Positions 7,552 to 14,853 of a DNA stretch of 14,853 nucleotides are shown one piece after another (position 1 is the first letter of the stretch; every line of letters starts with the position of its first letter). The position numbers were made by a program, and so were the translations under genes. The notes under the pieces were generated by a model. That model was given only the letters and a program-made list of their open reading frames with translations, did no database searches and was not told the origin of the DNA. The stretch is from Allobrachymonas sp. (GTDB lineage: Bacteria; Pseudomonadota; Gammaproteobacteria; Burkholderiales; Burkholderiaceae_C). Where the stretch lies: NCBI GenBank assembly GCA_012036375.1, contig JAAUOI010000036.1, forward strand, positions 1 through 14,853. The letters run 5' to 3'.

Positions 7552-8555
7552 CACACAATCTCCATACTTTGAATACCCGCAGCCAAAGCTTTTCGCCAAG
7601 CCGGACCTCGCGAATTGGCATCATTGAGCGCCTGCTGTAGATCTTCTGGCGCATGCGATTCATGCCAATCAAACAAGGCTGCCGCTTGCTTGACGTCTTT
7701 GTTCGATTTGGCTCGTTGCGCGATGGGTCGCAATCCGCTCACGATGAGCTTGTGCACGGCCATACGCGCAGGATTGGGCACGTTCACGAGGCAGGCTTGC
7801 GTCCGGGTGAAGATGGCAGCGGTTTGAATATCTTCGAGAGAAAATTCCATGAAGCGAAGCGCCTGAAATTCCGCGTTGAAGGCTTTGACATGCACCAACT
7901 CATTCTCGGTGCGATCCATGGGCGTTAAGAAATCGAGCACGAAGCCCGGCTCTTTGGGATGCACCCAGCGCCCGCCGCGCACGCCCTGCAAGCTCGAAGC
8001 CGGCACAAAGCCCATACCCAGCGATTCGATCACGTCTCCGAGATCAAGCTTCGCATCGCTATGCAGCGCCACTTGCATGCTCTTACCTGCATGCGCAAAA
8101 TCAAGGTCTTGCGTGCGCGAGCTATCTGCCCAGCGTACGCCCAGCATGTTGCCAGCGCTCAAGAATGCGTGCGTGCCCACCAAGATGCCACCTGCGCGAA
8201 AAAATCCTGCATCCGCCAAGCGACGAATAATGACCAGATGCGGATTACTCACCGACATGCATCCCAGCGTATCGGCTGATTGCGCCAGCGCCTTGATCTG
8301 CGCCTCATCAACCGATGCGCCTGCTTGCCCGCGCCTATGCATCAGCGCGTTCAGCGCCTCTGATTCTGGTCCAAGGTAGATTTGGCAGAGCTTGCTATCC
8401 AAATCACGGTACTGGTAATACCAATAGCTTTTGCCTTTGATCTCTTTGCGATTAAAAGAACCCGGCGCATCTGCCACACTGCGCTGCATATCATGCATCT
8501 GCAAGGTTTCAAGCAATTGCGCATAGGCGGTTTGAGCGGCTAAAGGAAGATCCAT
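7551..8555 (-). CDS. nucleotidyltransferase-fold protein, GSU2403/NTP_transf_8 type
   Basis: A 334-residue soluble protein. The nucleotidyltransferase core is visible as GGILVGTHAFLSAGNMLGVR (122-141), then TQDLDFA with the paired acids Asp150 and Asp152, and a third acidic strand GFVLDFLTP with Asp208. The N-terminal part carries a conserved-looking GKSYWYYQYRDLDSKLCQIY (41-60). This fits the family annotated as GSU2403-family nucleotidyltransferase-fold proteins, whose acceptor is unknown. A C-terminal helical region with LVNVPNPARMAVHKLIVSGL follows. It heads a four-gene overlapping run and is coupled to the J-domain gene by TGATG. A near-consensus -10 lies just upstream of its ATG. No good Shine-Dalgarno is seen. 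Confidence 0.78.
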   Translation of the reverse strand: MDLPLAAQTAYAQLLETLQMHDMQRSVADAPGSFNRKEIKGKSYWYYQYRDLDSKLCQIYLGPESEALNALMHRRGQAGASVDEAQIKALAQSADTLGCMSVSNPHLVIIRRLADAGFFRAGGILVGTHAFLSAGNMLGVRWADSSRTQDLDFAHAGKSMQVALHSDAKLDLGDVIESLGMGFVPASSLQGVRGGRWVHPKEPGFVLDFLTPMDRTENELVHVKAFNAEFQALRFMEFSLEDIQTAAIFTRTQACLVNVPNPARMAVHKLIVSGLRPIAQRAKSNKDVKQAAALFDWHESHAPEDLQQALNDANSRGPAWRKALAAGIQSMEIV

Positions 8556-8564
8556 GGCCCATCA

Positions 8565-8593
8565 ATTATACTACGAATGATGATTTATGAAGT
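8565..8593 (-). promoter_or_regulatory. candidate promoter of the nucleotidyltransferase operon, near-leaderless
   Basis: On the minus strand a perfect TATAAT occupies 8570-8565, with a weak ACTTCA-type -35 at 8593-8588 and a 17-base spacer. Only nine bases separate the -10 from the ATG at 8555, so transcription would begin two to four bases before the start codon. The 103-base gap between typA and this gene is AT-rich on this side and holds nothing else recognisable except GC-rich sequence near 8624-8650. The box call is by eye. Confidence 0.45.
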
Positions 8594-8658
8594 ATAACCA
8601 TTCATCAAGTCTATCGCTTCAGGGAGCGCGGCCGCTAGGAGTCTGGGCCGTATGGCGC

Positions 8659-10479
8659 TTAGTCCCTTGACGCACGCTTGCGCTCATGCTCTTCAAATAG
8701 CGCTTGCGCAGGCGAACGGATTTTGGCGTGATCTCGACCAACTCGTCATCTTCAATGAATTCCACACCGTATTCCAGCGTGAGCTGAATCGGTGGCGTGA
8801 TTTTGATCGCGTCTTCCTTGCCGCTCACGCGGAAGTTGGTCAGCTGCTTGGTGCGGGTGGCATTCACCACCAAGTCGTTGTCGCGATTGTGGATGCCAAC
8901 GATCATGCCTTCATACACGGGATCGTTGGCGCGCACGAACATGCGGCCGCGATCATCGAGCTTGCCCAAGGCATAGGTGAAGATTTCGCCATCGTCCATC
9001 GAGATCAGCACACCGTTTTTACGGCTGGCGATATCGCCTTTGTGCGGCTCGTAGCTGTCGAAAATATTGGCGATGAGGCCAGAGCCACGTGTGAGGTTCA
9101 AAAACTCTGTCGTAAAGCCAATCAAGCCACGCGCTGGAATACGGTATTCGAGGCGCACACGGCCACGGCCATCGGGCTCCATGTTCACCAGTTCGCCTTT
9201 GCGCTCGCCCAGCGCTTGCATCACGCCGCCTTGGTGTTGGTCTTCCACATCGGCCGTCACCAGCTCAATCGGCTCGCATTTCTCGCCATTGATTTCTTGG
9301 AAGACCACACGTGGCTTGGACACAGCCAGCTCATAACCTTCGCGACGCATGTTTTCCAGCAAAATCGTCAGGTGCAATTCACCACGGCCTGAGACTTCAA
9401 AATACCGTCTTCATCGGTTTCTTTCACGCGCAGCGCAACGTTAGATTGCAGCTCTTTTTGCAAGCGATCCCAAATCTGGCGGCTGGTGACGTATTTGCCT
9501 TCGCGGCCTGCCAGCGGAGAAGTGTTCACGCAGAAATTCATCGTGAGCGTGGGCTCATCGACTTTGAGCATCGGCAGTGGGTTCGGGTTGAGCGGATCAG
9601 TCACTGTCACGCCAATGCCGATGTTTTCAATGCCATTGATCAGCACAATATCGCCGGGGCCGGCAGATGTGGCCACCACGCGATCCAAGCCTTGGAATTT
9701 GAGCACTTGGTTCACGCGGCCTTTGTAGGTTTTGCCATCCGCACCTTCGGCCACGAGCACATCCATCATCGGCTTGATCGTGCCTGCGGTGATGCGGCCC
9801 ACGCCAATGCGACCAACGAAGGTGGAGTAATCGAGCGAAGAAATTTGCAATTGCAGGGGTGCGCTTGCATCGCCTTTTTGTGAGGGAACATGGCGCAACA
9901 CGGTTTCAAACAGCGCCGTCATGTCTTTGCCCCATTGCGCACCTGCCTCGCCCTCTTCCAAAGCGCTCCAACCATTCAAGCCCGAGGCATAGACCACAGG
10001 GAAATCGAGCTGCTCATCCGTTGCGCCGAGTTTGTCAAACAAATCAAAGGCTTGGTTGACCACTTTTTGGCAATCTGCGCCGGGCTTATCCACCTTGTTG
10101 ACAACAACGATGGGGCGCAAGCCGAGAGCCAAGGCTTTCTTCGTTACGAAGCGAGTTTGCGGCATAGGACCTTCTTGCGCGTCGATCAAAAGCACCACGC
10201 CATCGACCATCGAGAGCGCACGCTCTACCTCGCCGCCAAAGTCCGCGTGGCCGGGGGTATCAACGATGTTGATGTGGGTATCGTTCCACTTCACGGCGCA
10301 ATTCTTCGCCAAAATCGTGATGCCACGCTCTTTTCAATGTCGTTGTTGTCCATCACGCAGGTCTCAAGCTGCTCGTGGGCAGCGAAGGTGCCTGATTGGC
10401 GTAGCAGTTGATCCACCAGCGTGGTTTTGCCATGGTCAACGTGGGCGATGATGGCGATGTTGCGGATTTGTTGGGTCAT
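8659..10479 (-). CDS. typA: ribosome-associated GTPase TypA/BipA (three apparent frameshifts)
   Basis: A translational GTPase of the EF-G/LepA group that binds the ribosome and aids stress adaptation and 50S assembly. G-motifs: AHVDHGKTT (12-20), DTPGHADFGGEV (from about 74), NKVDK (about 128). The C-terminal part has GRGELHLTILLENMRREGYE and ELVEITPKSVRLRKRYL. Three single-base deletions interrupt it. Near 10329-10332, NDIEK should continue ERGITILAKN. At 9399-9402, a four-A run should be five, giving DGIFEVSGRGE. Near 8690-8692, RKRYLK should continue EHERKRASRD and stop at 8659-8661. Corrected length is 607 residues, normal for TypA. Start: GGAAG lies five bases upstream of the ATG. truB ends 13 bases upstream, consistent with an operon. 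Confidence 0.92.
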
Positions 10480-10492
10480 GATGACTTCCTTT

Positions 10493-11485
10493 TCAATTCA
10501 AAACTGTGTTCGCAGCTTCCTGGGACAAGCCCTGAGCCAGCGTTTGTGAAACTTCGAGGGGAGAAAGCAAGCGGGTTGGAATCAACTCGCCTGCTTTGAT
10601 ATGTGCGCTGCCAAGCAGTGCACGCGGTTTGTCTCCAAATTCTTCTGCGTAAACGGCGACGTGATCGTTATCGGGCAGCTCGGTACGGCGACGCAAACCA
10701 CTTAAAAATCTGCCTGCATTGTCGTTATCCAGCGTGACGGCTTCATGACCAGCGAGCAGGCTGTCCACAGGCTGCAAGGCGGCCAAGCGTTCGTTGTCAT
10801 TCAAGGCTTCGAGTTGAGGCAAGGTGAGCGCTTTACTGACCAGCAGTCCGCCGGTTTCTGTGCGGCGCAAGCTAGAGAGATGTGCGCCGCAGCCCAGCGC
10901 TTCGCCAAGGTCTTCGCCGAGTGTGCGGATGTAAGTCCCCTTGCTCACAGTTGCTATGATCTTAATAGCACTTTGCGCAGATTCTATGCTGGCAAACTGC
11001 ACATTGAGCTTAAAAATATGCACTTCACGCGGCTCACGCTCAAGCTCGATGCCTTGGCGAGCGTATTCATACAAAGCCTTGCCATCGCGCTTCAAAGCGC
11101 TGTGCATGGGCGGGATTTGCGAAATCTTGCCAGTGAACTGCGCTTGCACGCGATCTAAATCCGCTTGCGTCACATTCACTTCGCGCTGAGAAATCACTTC
11201 GCCTTCAGCATCACCAGTCGAGGTCTTGATGCCGAGCACCGCAGTGGCTTCATAGGTTTTCACAGCTTCAAGCTGAAGCGCAGAAAACTTCGTGGCCGCG
11301 CCGAAGCAAAGTGGCAAAACACCTGTGGCCAGCGGATCAAGCGTGCCCGTGTGCCCAGCTTTTTCAGCACGCAGCAACCACTTGGCTTTCTGCAACGCAT
11401 CGTTGCTGGATAAGCCCAGTGGTTTGTCTAAGAGAAGCACCCCATGCACGGGACGCCTCACGACCCGTACTCGTGGTGCGTTCAT
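10493..11485 (-). CDS. truB: tRNA pseudouridine-55 synthase TruB
   Basis: TruB isomerises U55 in the T-loop of tRNAs and helps tRNA folding. The catalytic Asp is residue 50 in GHTGTLDPLATGVLPLC. Other signatures are GVLLLDKPLGLSSNDAL (15-31), IPPMHSALKRDGKALYEYAR (124-143), SKGTYIRTLGEDLGEALGCG (181-200) and HLSSLRRTETGGL. Length, 330 residues, is normal. Residues about 157-178 (IFKLNVQFASIESAQSAIKI plus IA) are encoded by a dispersed repeat; the span from REV to SKGTY is only about four residues longer than I expect, so the repeat seems to have replaced variable sequence rather than simply been added. rbfA stops two bases upstream (TAA-AC-ATG), and GAGGAG within the rbfA end provides the ribosome site. 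The frame is intact. Confidence 0.95.
   Translation of the reverse strand: MNAPRVRVVRRPVHGVLLLDKPLGLSSNDALQKAKWLLRAEKAGHTGTLDPLATGVLPLCFGAATKFSALQLEAVKTYEATAVLGIKTSTGDAEGEVISQREVNVTQADLDRVQAQFTGKISQIPPMHSALKRDGKALYEYARQGIELEREPREVHIFKLNVQFASIESAQSAIKIIATVSKGTYIRTLGEDLGEALGCGAHLSSLRRTETGGLLVSKALTLPQLEALNDNERLAALQPVDSLLAGHEAVTLDNDNAGRFLSGLRRRTELPDNDHVAVYAEEFGDKPRALLGSAHIKAGELIPTRLLSPLEVSQTLAQGLSQEAANTVLN
10954..11018 (-). repeat. dispersed repeat copy 3, inside truB
   Basis: On the minus strand it begins TATTTTTAAGC, has the core GCCAGCATAGAATCTGCGC followed by AAAGTGCTATTA, and ends ATCATAG. It has the same orientation as the host gene and is read as ASIESAQSAI in the core. It is full length relative to copy 1; the stretch between the T-run and the core is the least similar part. 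Confidence 0.7.
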
Positions 11486-11487
11486 GT

Positions 11488-11863
11488 TTACTCCTCAGCG
11501 TCCTTGGAACGCGAGGCGACCGCCTTGGCAATTAGCGCATTCATATCCGCTGCTCGCTCCGTGGTGCGGTCAAACTGAAAATGCAGCGTGGGCACAGTAT
11601 GAATGTGCAAACGCTTGAACAGGCCATTGCGCAAAAACCCGCCGCTTGCGTGAGCGCGGCCTGCGTCTCTTCGGGCTCGCCGGTGAGCAAGCTGTAATGC
11701 ACCGTCGCATGCGCGTAATCGGGCGTGACTTGAACCGCATTGATCGTGACCATGCCCACGCGAGGATCTTTCAATTCCCGCGCGATCAGCTCCGCCAGAT
11801 CTCTTTGGATCTGGTCACCCACGCGGATACCGCGATTGGGGGCTGAGATTTGTTCTTTGGCAT
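11488..11863 (-). CDS. rbfA: 30S ribosome-binding factor RbfA (two apparent frameshifts)
   Basis: RbfA binds the 30S subunit during late maturation and aids 16S 5'-end processing and cold adaptation. The central part is unmistakable: GDQIQRDLAELIARELKDPR and VTINAVQVTPDYAHATVHYS. Two single-base deletions hide the ends. At the G5 run 11838-11842, restoring one base joins MPKNKSQPPNRGIRV to GDQIQ, placing the start at ATG 11863. At the A5 run 11633-11637, restoring one base gives AAGFLRNGLFKRLHIHTVPT and LHFQFDRTTERAADMNALIA, ending SRSKDAEE with TAA at 11488-11490. Corrected length is 125 residues, normal for the family. I see no Shine-Dalgarno before the start; a large hairpin ends 19 bases upstream. 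It lies between infB and truB, its usual place. Confidence 0.9.
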
Positions 11864-11882
11864 AGGTGAAATTGAATGCTAG

Positions 11883-11977
11883 GTAACGCGAAAATCGCGA
11901 AAAGGACGCGAAAAACGCAAAAATGAATTTTCTTTTTTTAGCGTTTTTTCGCGTTGTTTTTGCGCTTTTCGCGTTAC
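11883..11977. repeat. large imperfect inverted repeat between infB and rbfA
   Basis: The left arm starts GTAACGCGAAAATCGCGAAA and the right arm ends GCGCTTTTCGCGTTAC. The arms pair over about 36 positions with four mismatches and one bulge; the outer 12 bases are perfect. The loop (about 21 bases) is AT-rich. Both arms are built from CGCGAAAA-type units. The element fills almost all of the infB-rbfA gap and would be transcribed within the operon as a long stem. There is no run of T after the stem on the minus strand as a simple terminator would need. Confidence 0.8.
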
Positions 11978-11984
11978 ACAGGAT

Positions 11985-14725
11985 TTACAGCGTCCGAGCA
12001 ATTTCCTTGATCTCAAAGAATTCCAACACATCGCCCTCTTGGATGTCGTTGTAGCCCTTAATGTTCAAGCCGCACTCGAAACCTTCTTTGACTTCTTTCG
12101 CATCGTCTTTGAAGCGCTTGAGTGAATCGAGCTCGCCGGTGAAGACGACCACGTTGTTGCGCAGCAAACGCAGGCGGGCTGCGCGTTTGACGATACCGTT
12201 GGTGACCATACAACCCGCAATTGAGCCGACTTTGGACACGCGGAAAACTTGGCGGATTTCGGCATTGCCGATGATCTCTTCCTTCTTGTCTGGCGTGAGC
12301 ATGCCGCTCATGGCCGCTTTCAGATCATCTACAGCGTCATAAATGATGTTGTAGTAGCGAATGTCGATGCCATTGCCTTCAGCCGCCTTGCGTGCGCCTA
12401 CATCCGCACGTGTGTTGAAGCCAATGATCACGGCCTTGGAGGCAATGGCCAAATTCACATCGCTCTCGCTGATACCGCCCACTGCCGCGTAGACGATTTG
12501 CACCTTGATCTCTTCCGTAGAAAGCTTGAGCAAAGAAGAAGCCAACGCCTCTTGTGAGCCTTGCACATCGGCCTTCAAAATCACAGGAAGCATCTTCACA
12601 TCCCCCGCTGTCATGTCGGTGAACATGTTTTCTAGCTTGGAGGCTTGCTGCTTGGCCAGCTTGGTGCTGCGGTATTTGCCAGCGCGGTAGGTGGCGATTT
12701 CTCGCGCACGTTTTTCGTCTTGCATCACTGTGAACTCATCACCCGCGCCCGGCACTTCCGCCAAGCCTTGAATTTCCACGGGAATCGACGGCCCCGCAGA
12801 TTTCACAGGGCGACCGTTCTCGTCGAGCATCGCGCGGATGCGGCCATAGGTTGCACCCAACAAAATCGCGTCACCCACTTTGAGCGTGCCGGTTTGTACC
12901 AACACAGTGGCTACTGGCCCACGCCCTTTATCGAGCTGCGCCTCCACCACCAAACCTTTGGCCATGGCTTGCACGGGTGCTTTCAATTCCAACACCTCAG
13001 CTTGCAACAGCACTTGTTCGAGCAAATCGTCAATGCCCTGACCCGTCTTCGCCGACACGGGCACGAAGGGCGACTCGCCGCCAAACTCTTCGGGCACCAC
13101 CTCTTCCGCCACCAACTCGCCTTTGACGCGATCTGGATTCGCTTCAGGTTTGTCGATCTTGTTCATCGCCACAACGATTGGCACACCCGCAGCTTTCGCA
13201 TGCTTGATGGCCTCTTTCGTTTGCGGCATCACACCGTCATCTGCAGCAACCACCAAGATCACGATGTCGGTCGCTTGCGCACCGCGCGCGCGCATGGCCG
13301 TGAAAGCTTCGTGGCCTGGCGTATCGAGGAAGGTGACCACGCCACGTGGTGTTTCCACGTGGTACGCACCAATGTGCTGCGTAATCCCGCCAGCTTCGCC
13401 CGCCGCCACTTTGGCGCGGCGAATGTAGTCCAACAGCGAGGTTTTGCCATGATCGACGTGACCCATCACAGTGACCACTGGCGCTCGTGGCAACAGCTCT
13501 GCCGTGAATTCGCCGGCTTCTTCTTCGGTAAAGGCTTCTGGGTCATCCAAGGTGGCAGCAACTGCTTTATGTCCCAGCTCTTCCACCAAAATCATGGCGG
13601 TGTCTTGATCGAGCGACTGATTGATCGTGACCATCTGACCGAGCTTCATCAGCTTCATGATCACTTCGGACGATTTCACCGCCATTTTGTGAGCCAGTTC
13701 GGCCACAGTAATCGTTTCAGGCACGTGGATTTCCAGCACGCGAGCTTCTGCTGGCACGGCCTCGACTTGCTCCTCGCGCTCATCGCGACCTTTTTTACCA
13801 CGTGGGCCTGAACGCCAGTTGTTGCGCCCGACGCCACCCGAGGCATCGCCACGAGTTTTGATTTCTTTCTTCTTGCCATCGGAGTCTTTACTCCAGCTTG
13901 AAGATAACTTCTCCGATTTCACTTCGGTTTTCTTGCCGCCTAGGCCAGTATTGGCACTCGCCGGCCCAGCAGTTGCGCCTTCTTTCTTGACCACATTGGC
14001 CGGCTTGTGCAAAGTGCCTTTGACACTTTCCTTGGTTGCTGGCTTGGGCTCTTCCGGCTTTTTCGCCACCAAGACCTTCTTGGGCGCACTCATCATGGCG
14101 CGAATCGCCTCCGCTTCAGCCATGGCTTTGCGGCGGCGCTCATCTTGCGCCGCGGCTTGGGCTTTTTCTTGCGCCGCGCGTTGCTCGGCCGTCATCACCG
14201 GCGGACTGGCTGGTGCAGGTGCTGGAGACTCCACAGGCGCTACATTTTCAATAGCACTTGGCGCATATTCTATGCCGGCTGAAGCCGTTTTTTATCTAAA
14301 TCTGGGCTTTGTGACGCCGCTTGCGCTTTGCTCCGCGCTGCATCCGCAGCCTGGCGCCGCTCTTGCACTTCCTGTTCTTGGCGGCGTTTGAACTCTGCTT
14401 GCCGTGCAGCTTCTGCTTCACGACGCGCCAATTCAGCGGCATCAATGACAGGCGCAGCAGCCACGGGTGCAGACACGGGTTCAGTAGCAGGCGCAGCCAC
14501 TGGCGCAGGTGTTGGCTCGGGTTCAGGCGCAGCAACAGGTGCAGAAACAGGTGCGGCCATGGGCGCAGGCGTTGGCTCTGCCACTGGCACATCTTCATCG
14601 CGCTGCACAAACGTGCGCTTTTTACGCACTTCCACCTGAATCGTGCGTGCTTTGCCTGTGGCATCGGCTTGCTTGATTTCCGTGGTGGATTTTTTCGTGA
14701 GCGTGATCTTCTTGCGCTCGGTTCC
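11985..14725 (-). CDS. infB: translation initiation factor IF-2, 5' end missing, one apparent frameshift
   Basis: IF-2 is the GTPase that places initiator fMet-tRNA on the 30S and promotes subunit joining. The N-terminal ERKKITLTKKSTTEIKQADA and RTIQVEVRKKRTFVQRDEDV are typical of betaproteobacterial IF-2. A Pro/Ala-rich linker and a charged helix follow, then the second IF2-N domain (ITVAELAHKMAVKSSEVIMK). The G domain holds VMGHVDHGKTSLLDYI (about 13,438-13,467), DTPGHEAFTAMRARGAQATD and NKIDKPEANPDRVKGE, and the C-terminal domains end EFFEIKEIARTL. The frame breaks at a six-T run (14288-14293); one restored base joins SPDLDKK to TASAGIEYAPSAIENVAP. The natural start and first N-terminal domain are absent because sequence right of about 14,725 is unrelated. 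rbfA follows downstream. Confidence 0.93.
14240..14287 (-). repeat. dispersed repeat copy 4, inside the infB linker
   Basis: On the minus strand it reads CGGCTTCAGCCGGCATAGAA, TATGCGCCAAGTGCTATTG and then AAAATGTAGC. It lacks the outer T-run block seen in copies 1 to 3. After the adjacent frame correction it is read in the same frame as in truB and recJ, encoding AGIEYAPSAIENVA in the flexible Pro/Ala-rich linker. Uncorrected, its TAG would end the upstream frame. Confidence 0.75.
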
Positions 14726-14853
14726 GATGGGCGCGCTGATCCCGCTCACGTTGCTCCTGTTCGGTGACGGCGAGAAGCAGAAGTGGATGTTCATCTTCCT
14801 CGCGGTCGTCCCGTCGTGTTCAGCGATACCGTGAAGGCGATCTCCGATCGTTT
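14725..14853 (+). other. GC-rich end sequence unrelated to infB, possible membrane protein fragment
   Basis: Right of about 14,725 the infB reading frame loses all family resemblance and the DNA becomes GC-rich. On the plus strand an open stretch from ATG 14728 reads MGALIPLTLLLFGDGEKQKW and then MFIFLAVV, which looks like a membrane segment, a short charged loop and another membrane segment. One base-pair shift near 14,807-14,812 would continue it as VVFSDTVKAISDRF. I do not recognise the family. The exact junction cannot be placed; it lies between about 14,712 and 14,735. Confidence 0.5.

Noticed and set aside
8624..8650. GC-rich block with a GCGGCCGC site as a vector linker or typA terminator
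   Set aside because: An eight-base site in GC-rich sequence is unremarkable; no adjoining vector sequence and no stem followed by a T-run are present.
8652..9392. Plus-strand open frame opposite the typA 3' half (246 codons)
   Set aside because: Antisense shadow of TypA, with His/Ala-rich composition and no motif.
9368..10312. Split TypA as a natural multi-subunit GTPase
   Set aside because: All three breaks are single missing bases, the outer fragments lack ribosome sites, and the same defect occurs in unrelated genes.
11883..11977. CRISPR-like array in the CGCGAAAA-rich stretch
   Set aside because: The units are short and low-complexity, without regular spacers, and are arranged as one inverted pair rather than direct repeats.
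12645..13811. Long plus-strand open frame opposite infB (388 codons)
   Set aside because: It is the exact antisense of the conserved IF-2 G domain and central region. Its composition (His/Phe/Arg-rich) is a codon-usage shadow, and no family resemblance or ribosome site is seen.

Overview
The body of the window (about 600 to 14,725) looks like a chromosome segment from a betaproteobacterium of the Burkholderiales, most likely Comamonadaceae. This rests on the translation cluster infB-rbfA-truB-typA in that order, a COG4255/RpfE-like gene directly before recJ, protein sequences of the expected type, and a short dispersed repeat of a kind I recall from Comamonadaceae genomes. Base composition is moderate. 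No RNA genes, CRISPR arrays or insertion sequences are visible.

Layout. 1-590: GC-rich sequence that does not fit the rest. It holds a frameshifted N-terminal piece of a flagellar fliM (minus strand) and the start of an unknown secreted or membrane protein. 596-793: the tail of a phytase-like esterase gene. 829-3540 (plus): the RpfE-like gene, then recJ. 3601-4201 (plus): a ribbon-helix-helix antitoxin and a PemK/MazF-type toxin. 4235-8555 (minus): four overlapping genes, transcribed in the order NTP_transf_8-type nucleotidyltransferase, coiled-coil J-domain protein, EamA/DMT transporter, 3-hydroxyisobutyryl-CoA hydrolase. 8659-14,725 (minus): infB, rbfA, truB, typA, which serve initiation, 30S maturation, tRNA pseudouridylation and ribosome-linked GTPase function. 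14,725-14,853: GC-rich sequence unrelated to infB, probably a second junction.

Two patterns run across the genes. First, a 48-67 bp repeat occurs four times. One copy supplies the recJ start codon, and three lie inside reading frames (the CoA hydrolase, truB, infB) and are translated without breaking them. In recJ, truB and infB it is read in the same frame, giving the pattern [G/S]-I-E-[Y/S]-A-x-S-A-[M/I].

Second, recJ, the J-domain gene, typA (three times), rbfA (twice) and infB each carry single-base deletions. Most lie in short homopolymers, and restoring one base each time gives a full-length conserved protein. These are almost certainly sequencing or consensus errors, so the genes are annotated here as intact after correction. 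I see no clear new multi-gene system. The best leads are the protein-coding repeat, the large hairpin between infB and rbfA, and the tightly overlapping nucleotidyltransferase/J-domain pair.
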